Positions 60,154-64,000 of a stretch of 64,000 nucleotides of DNA are shown in pieces. Position numbers and translations under genes: made by a program. Positions within the stretch are counted from its first letter, which is position 1; each line of letters starts with the position of its first letter. The notes beneath the pieces are model-generated. The model searched no databases, was not told the origin of the DNA, and was given only the letters and a program-made list of their open reading frames with translations. The stretch comes from Microlunatus kandeliicorticis (GTDB taxonomy: Bacteria > Actinomycetota > Actinomycetes > Propionibacteriales > Propionibacteriaceae): the NCBI RefSeq assembly GCF_014137855.1, contig NZ_JACGWT010000001.1:806001-870000 (forward strand), read 5' to 3'.

Positions 60154-60823
60154 GCAGACCCCGACCGAGCCGCTGACCCTGGCGATCGACACCTCGACCG
60201 ACGTCGTCGTCGGGCTGGCCGGCGGCGAGGCGGTGGTCGCCGAGCACCGCAACGCGGACGCCCGGCGTCACGTCGAGGACCTGATGCCTAGTGTGATCAC
60301 GCTGCTCGGTGGCGCCGGGGTGGCGCGCACCACGCTCGACGCGGTCGTCGTCGGGATGGGACCGGGACCCTTCACCGGCCTCCGGGTCGGCATCGCCACC
60401 GCCCGGGTGCTCGCCGACACGCTGCGGATCCCGCTCCGCGCGGTCTGCGGCCTCGACGCCGTCGCCGCGGACTGGGTGCACGGGGCGAACCCGCCCGACG
60501 GTGACTTCCTGGTGGTCGCCGACGCGCGTCGTCGCGAGGTCTACTGGGCGCGCTACGACGCGACCGGACGCCGACAGGACGGGCCGTCGGTCTCCGCGCC
60601 GACCGGGCTGCCGGCGCTGCCGCTGGCCGGTCCCGGCCACCGCCTCTGCCCGGACCACCGGCTCGGCACCGGCGCACCCGAGCGGCTCGACGGCGGTGCG
60701 CTGGCCCGCTGGGGCGGCGGGCTGCCCGAGGTCGGCGACGAACCGCTCTACCTGCGCCGTCCGGACGCCGCGGTCCCCACCCGGCGCAAGTCCGTGCTGG
60801 CCGCCCGGACCGGTCACCGGTGA
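60146..60823 (+). CDS. tsaB: t6A37 threonylcarbamoyl-transfer complex, dimerisation subunit TsaB
   Basis: A 225-residue ASKHA-fold protein that partners TsaD and TsaE. The phosphate-1 strand TLAIDTSTDVVVGLAGGEAV, VEDLMPSVITLLGGA and VVVGMGPGPFTGLRVGIATA mark TsaB. It lacks the metal-binding histidines of TsaD, as TsaB should. AGGAGGAGCCG precedes the ATG. It overlaps tsaE by eight bases and rimI by four (GTGA). Confidence 0.95.
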   Translation: MSEQTPTEPLTLAIDTSTDVVVGLAGGEAVVAEHRNADARRHVEDLMPSVITLLGGAGVARTTLDAVVVGMGPGPFTGLRVGIATARVLADTLRIPLRAVCGLDAVAADWVHGANPPDGDFLVVADARRREVYWARYDATGRRQDGPSVSAPTGLPALPLAGPGHRLCPDHRLGTGAPERLDGGALARWGGGLPEVGDEPLYLRRPDAAVPTRRKSVLAARTGHR

Positions 60824-61440
60824 CCGTGACCGACGCCGACCAGCCGACGGTGCCCGCCGACCCGGCTCCCGTTCACGAGGAAGCGGTCGCGATCACGCCG
60901 GCCCGGCGGGACGACCTCGCGGTGATCATGGAGCTCGAGCGCGCCGGGTTCGCGACCGGCGAGCAGTGGAGCGAGCGGAGCTGGCAGGCGGAGCTGGTCG
61001 GTGACGAACGCCGGGTGCTGCTCGCCCGGACCCACCGGGTGGCCGGGGTGATCAGCCTCCGCGCCGGTCGCGAGGCCGAGCTGCTCCGGCTGGTGGTGGC
61101 ACCCTGGGCGCGCCGGCACGGGATCGGGGCCGCGCTGGTCCGGGCCGGCGTCGAGGCGGTCGGGCACGCCGGCGCCCGCGCCGTCCTGCTCGAGGTCCGG
61201 TGGGACAACGAGCCGGCCATCGCGCTCTACCAGCGGCTCGGGTTCGAGCAGCTGGCCGCCCGCCGGGACTACTACGGCCCGGGGCTGGACGCCCTGATCC
61301 TCAAGCTCTGGTCGCTCGACGACCTCGGCAAGGGGTGGCGCGACCAGATCCTCGACGAGCAGGCCGACCAGCACCACGACGAGCACCACGACATGCACCA
61401 TCACGAACAGCACGACGAGCAGGGGAGGGACGACCGATGA
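60820..61440 (+). CDS. rimI: RimI-type ribosomal-protein N-acetyltransferase with His-rich tail
   Basis: A 206-residue GNAT. RimI acetylates the N-terminal alanine of S18 in E. coli; actinobacterial RimI may act on more proteins. The core is [20 protein letters not shown], the CoA motif [19 protein letters not shown] and [20 protein letters not shown] with the usual [13 protein letters not shown]. Residues 175-206 are an extra tail rich in His, Asp and Glu ([20 protein letters not shown]). RimI is usually about 150 residues, so the tail is a real addition. It overlaps both neighbours and lies between tsaB and tsaD as in many bacteria. Confidence 0.93.
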   Translation: MTVTDADQPTVPADPAPVHEEAVAITPARRDDLAVIMELERAGFATGEQWSERSWQAELVGDERRVLLARTHRVAGVISLRAGREAELLRLVVAPWARRHGIGAALVRAGVEAVGHAGARAVLLEVRWDNEPAIALYQRLGFEQLAARRDYYGPGLDALILKLWSLDDLGKGWRDQILDEQADQHHDEHHDMHHHEQHDEQGRDDR

Positions 61441-62489
61441 GCGGGCCGCTGGTGCTGGGGATCGAGTCCTCCTGCGACGAGACCGGGGTCGGGATCGTCC
61501 GCGGGCACGAGCTGCTGGCCAACGAGGTCGCCTCGAGCGTCGACCTGCACGTCCGGTTCGGCGGCGTGGTGCCCGAGGTGGCCAGCCGGGCGCACCTCGA
61601 GGCGCTGCTGCCCACTCTGCACCGGGCGGCCGAGCGGGCCGCGGCGGCCGCCGACGTGGACCTCACCGAGATCGACGCGGTCAGCGTCACCGCCGGCCCG
61701 GGGCTGATGGGCGCGCTGGTCGTCGGGCTGGCCGGCGCCAAGGCGCTGGCCTGGGCGCTCGACAAGCCGCTCTACGCGGTCAACCACCTGGCCGGGCACG
61801 TGGCGGTCGACCTGCTCGAGCACGGGCCGCTGCCGCAGCCCGCGGTGGCCCTGCTGGTCTCCGGCGGGCACACCTCGCTGCTCCGGGTGGACGACGTCGC
61901 CACCTCGATCACCGAGGTCGGCGCGACCATCGACGACGCCGCGGGGGAGGCCTACGACAAGGTCGCCCGGCTGCTCGGGCTCTCCTACCCCGGCGGGCCG
62001 GTGATCGACCGGGCGGCCACCGGCGACCCGGCGGCGATCGCCTTCCCGCGCGGGCTGACCTTGCGCCGCGACCTCGAGCGACACCGTTTCGACTTCTCCT
62101 TCTCCGGGCTCAAGACCGCGGTGGCCCGCTGGGTGGAGCAGCGCGAGGCGGCCGGGCTCGACGTCCCGGTGGCCGACGTCGCGGCCAGCTTCCAGGAGGC
62201 GGTCTGCGACGTGCTCAGCGCCAAGGCGATCGACGCCTGCCGCGAGCTGGGCTCGACCGACCTGCTGATCGGCGGCGGGGTGGCGGCCAACAGCCGGCTC
62301 CGGGCGCTGCTGGCCGAGCGCGCCGAGCAGGCCGGGATCGCGCTCCGGCGGCCCCGTCCCGGGCTCTGCACCGACAACGGCGCGATGATCGCGGTGCTCG
62401 GCGCGGAGGTGGTCGACCGCGGCCTCGCGCCGTCCTCCTTCGACGTCGCCGCGAACTCCTCGCTGCCGGTCTCGACCGTCGCGCTCTGA
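61437..62489 (+). CDS. tsaD: tRNA N6-adenosine threonylcarbamoyltransferase
   Basis: A 350-residue TsaD (Kae1/Qri7 family), which transfers the threonylcarbamoyl group to A37 of ANN-decoding tRNAs. The start [17 protein letters not shown], metal ligands H117 and H121 ([13 protein letters not shown]), [30 protein letters not shown] and [14 protein letters not shown] are all present. The ATG overlaps the rimI stop (ATGA). In many actinobacteria groES-groEL follows; here a P450 gene does. Confidence 0.97.
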   Translation: MSGPLVLGIESSCDETGVGIVRGHELLANEVASSVDLHVRFGGVVPEVASRAHLEALLPTLHRAAERAAAAADVDLTEIDAVSVTAGPGLMGALVVGLAGAKALAWALDKPLYAVNHLAGHVAVDLLEHGPLPQPAVALLVSGGHTSLLRVDDVATSITEVGATIDDAAGEAYDKVARLLGLSYPGGPVIDRAATGDPAAIAFPRGLTLRRDLERHRFDFSFSGLKTAVARWVEQREAAGLDVPVADVAASFQEAVCDVLSAKAIDACRELGSTDLLIGGGVAANSRLRALLAERAEQAGIALRRPRPGLCTDNGAMIAVLGAEVVDRGLAPSSFDVAANSSLPVSTVAL

Positions 62490-62596
62490 GCCCGACCGCA
62501 CCGTCCCGGGACCGCGGCTCGACCGGTTCGGGGTGGTCCCCGATGGCTCGGCGCGGGCCGGGGGAGCAGACTCGCCCTGGACCGAGAGGGGCGGGG

Positions 62597-63865
62597 ATGA
62601 GTCACCGACGCGAACAGCTGCAGTTCGCCTACACGCTGTACCGCGACAAGGCCAGGTTCAACTTCCACGGCTACGTCGGCCGGGACCCGCTGTGCCTGGC
62701 CAACCTAACGCCGGGCCAGCGTGACCCCTACCCGTTCTACGAGCGGATCCGGGCCCGCGGGCCGGTCAGCCGCTCGGCCGCCGGGGTCTGGGCCAGCGCC
62801 GACTACGACGTGGTCCGTCAGGTGCTCCGGTCGCGCGCGATGAGCAGCGCCCCGCCTGAGGGCCAGCAGGGCGCGGACCTGTCGTTCCTCGAGATGGACC
62901 CTCCCGACCACACCCGGCTGCGCCGGTTCGCGCTGCCGTCGTTCAGCCCGCGGAACCTCAGCAGCATGGACGCCCGGATCACCGCCGCGCTCAACCGGTT
63001 GCTCGACGACCTGCCCACCGACGAGCCGTTCGACCTGGTGAGCCGGGTCGGGGCGCCGATGCCGATCACCGTGATCAGCGACCTGCTCGGCGTCCCCGAC
63101 GCCGACGCCGACGCGTTCGCCCGCTACGGGTCGACCTTCGGCAGCGCGCTCGGCGGCGTCCGCTCACTCGCCCACGCCCGCCGGCTGGTCGAGGCGCGGA
63201 CCGCGCTGGGCCGGATCTTCGAGCAGCTCTTCGAGCTCAAGCGCCGCGAACCCGGGGACGACCTGATCACCCGCGCCGCCGAGGCCGGCCCCGAGGTGAT
63301 CCGCCCCGACGAGATGGCCCCGTTGCTGACCCTGTTGCTGATCGCCGGGTTCGAGACCACGGTCAACCTGATCGGCAACGCGGTGCTCGCGCTGCTCGAG
63401 CACCCCGAGCAGTGGGAGCTGCTGGTCGCCGACCCCGACCGGGCCGGCGCCGTCGTCGAGGAGACCCTGCGCTACGACTCGCCGGTGCAGCGCACCGGGC
63501 GCCGGGTGGTCGAGCCGGTGACCATCGGCGGGCACGACTTCGTCGCCGACGACTTCGTGGTGGTCTGCGTGGCCGGCGCCAACCGCGACCCGTCGGTGTA
63601 CCCGGAGCCGGCCCGGTTCGACATCACCCGCACCGACCCGCAGGAGCACCTGGCCTTCTCGGGTGGGATCCACTACTGCGTGGGGGCCCCGCTGGCCCGG
63701 CTCGAGGCGACCATCGCGCTCCGGACGCTGGCCCAACGGTTCCCGCACCTGCGCCGGGCCGGGGCGCTGACCCGGCGACCCGGGAGCCTCATCCGCGGGT
63801 TGCAGTCTTTCCCGGTGACGGTCGCGCCGGTAGTGTCCCGATCGACCGCCACGGCAGCTGCCTAG
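62597..63865 (+). CDS. Cytochrome P450
   Basis: A 422-residue soluble bacterial P450. The I-helix oxygen-binding motif is LLIAGFETTVNLIGNAVLAL (about 248-266), the K-helix ExxR is E289-R292 (VEETLRYDSPVQRTGR), and the haem Cys is C361 in LAFSGGIHYCVGAPLARLE. The B-to-C region FLEMDPPDHTRLRRFALPSF is typical. The haem loop has Ser where the consensus has the first Gly (FSGG for FGxG), common in actinobacterial P450s. GAGAGGGGCGGGG precedes the ATG. No ferredoxin or reductase gene is beside it. The substrate is unknown. Confidence 0.95.
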   Translation: MSHRREQLQFAYTLYRDKARFNFHGYVGRDPLCLANLTPGQRDPYPFYERIRARGPVSRSAAGVWASADYDVVRQVLRSRAMSSAPPEGQQGADLSFLEMDPPDHTRLRRFALPSFSPRNLSSMDARITAALNRLLDDLPTDEPFDLVSRVGAPMPITVISDLLGVPDADADAFARYGSTFGSALGGVRSLAHARRLVEARTALGRIFEQLFELKRREPGDDLITRAAEAGPEVIRPDEMAPLLTLLLIAGFETTVNLIGNAVLALLEHPEQWELLVADPDRAGAVVEETLRYDSPVQRTGRRVVEPVTIGGHDFVADDFVVVCVAGANRDPSVYPEPARFDITRTDPQEHLAFSGGIHYCVGAPLARLEATIALRTLAQRFPHLRRAGALTRRPGSLIRGLQSFPVTVAPVVSRSTATAAA

Positions 63866-64000
63866 GCCCGCCCTCAGGTTCGACGCGGGGGTTTCATCAC
63901 GGTTTGGGTGTGGTCTGGACCTTTGGCTTGTGAAGACTTTACTAAAACGGTCTGAGTAATCCATGATCTAGCCCGACGGCTGACCGCCAGCTCGTCACAG
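63866..64000 (+). promoter_or_regulatory. AT-richer tail with possible operator; no gene visible
   Basis: The last 135 bases hold no gene. Between about 63927 and 63960 the sequence is unusually AT-rich for this window and contains ACTTTACTAAAA, with AGAC and GTCT flanking it. This resembles half-sites of ROK-family sugar regulators and may be the promoter of a gene beyond the window. Low certainty. Confidence 0.25.

Overview
The window is chromosomal DNA of a high-G+C actinobacterium. The evidence is the strong G/C bias at third codon positions, frequent GTG starts, GTGA/ATGA stop-start overlaps, many leaderless-type starts (TAnnnT six or seven bases before the start codon), and actinobacterial gene orders: rpsD-rpoA-rplQ, rplM-rpsI-glmM and glmS-acpS-nnr-alr-hydrolase-tsaE-tsaB-rimI-tsaD. 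I cannot name a genus. I see no prophage, transposase, CRISPR array, rRNA or tRNA gene. The window looks like stable backbone with accessory transport, secretion and polysaccharide genes between housekeeping blocks.

Layout. 1-2.3 kb: end of rpsD, then rpoA and rplQ with a strong terminator. 2.4-9.1 kb: azoreductase-like flavoprotein, DUF3618 membrane protein, a divergent pair of citrate-synthase-family genes (one with an N-terminal HTH), a TIM-barrel sugar isomerase-like gene, a dispersed-repeat patch, a small membrane protein and an ATP-dependent DNA ligase. 9.2-17.1 kb: a sugar ABC importer (two permeases and a lipoprotein, no ATPase) preceded by a coupled short proline-rich ORF, a PH-domain protein, superoxide dismutase and a secreted GH81 beta-1,3-glucanase behind a palindromic LacI-type operator. 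17.3-27.7 kb: two ABC exporter gene sets, a CsbD protein, a coupled RNA-modification operon (small membrane protein-trmB-truA-methyltransferase), a LolA-like protein and an ABC-F ATPase. 27.8-35.5 kb: a beta-propeller protein and a MacAB-like operon with two membrane-fusion proteins and a DUF5666-like lipoprotein. 35.6-40.2 kb: TetR-monooxygenase operon with a palindromic operator, a GNAT protein and hexameric-type gltA. 40.4-43 kb: rplM-rpsI-glmM. 43.2-48.4 kb: a pyruvoyl-dependent arginine decarboxylase overlapping an atypical acetyltransferase, a hybrid sensor kinase with two receiver domains, and a divergent single-domain response regulator behind a second coupled proline-rich ORF. 48.4-52.8 kb: lipoprotein, App1-type phosphatase, coaA and a GH29 alpha-L-fucosidase. 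53-62.5 kb: glmS and the acpS-nnr-alr-hydrolase run, then the t6A operon. 62.6 kb to the end: a cytochrome P450 and an AT-richer promoter-like tail.

How the genes work together. glmM and glmS supply UDP-GlcNAc precursor and alr supplies D-alanine, both for the wall. tsaE, tsaB and tsaD make the t6A37 tRNA modification, with rimI alongside. GH81, the sugar ABC importer and the fucosidase suggest use of external glycans; GH81 and the importer may share a LacI-type regulator. The most unusual signals are the two short coupled leader ORFs with similar ends (9253-9387 and 47845-47949), the arginine decarboxylase/acetyltransferase pair, the His/Asp-rich tails on two neighbouring t6A-operon proteins, and the HTH-citrate synthase facing a synthase whose catalytic Asp is replaced by Glu.
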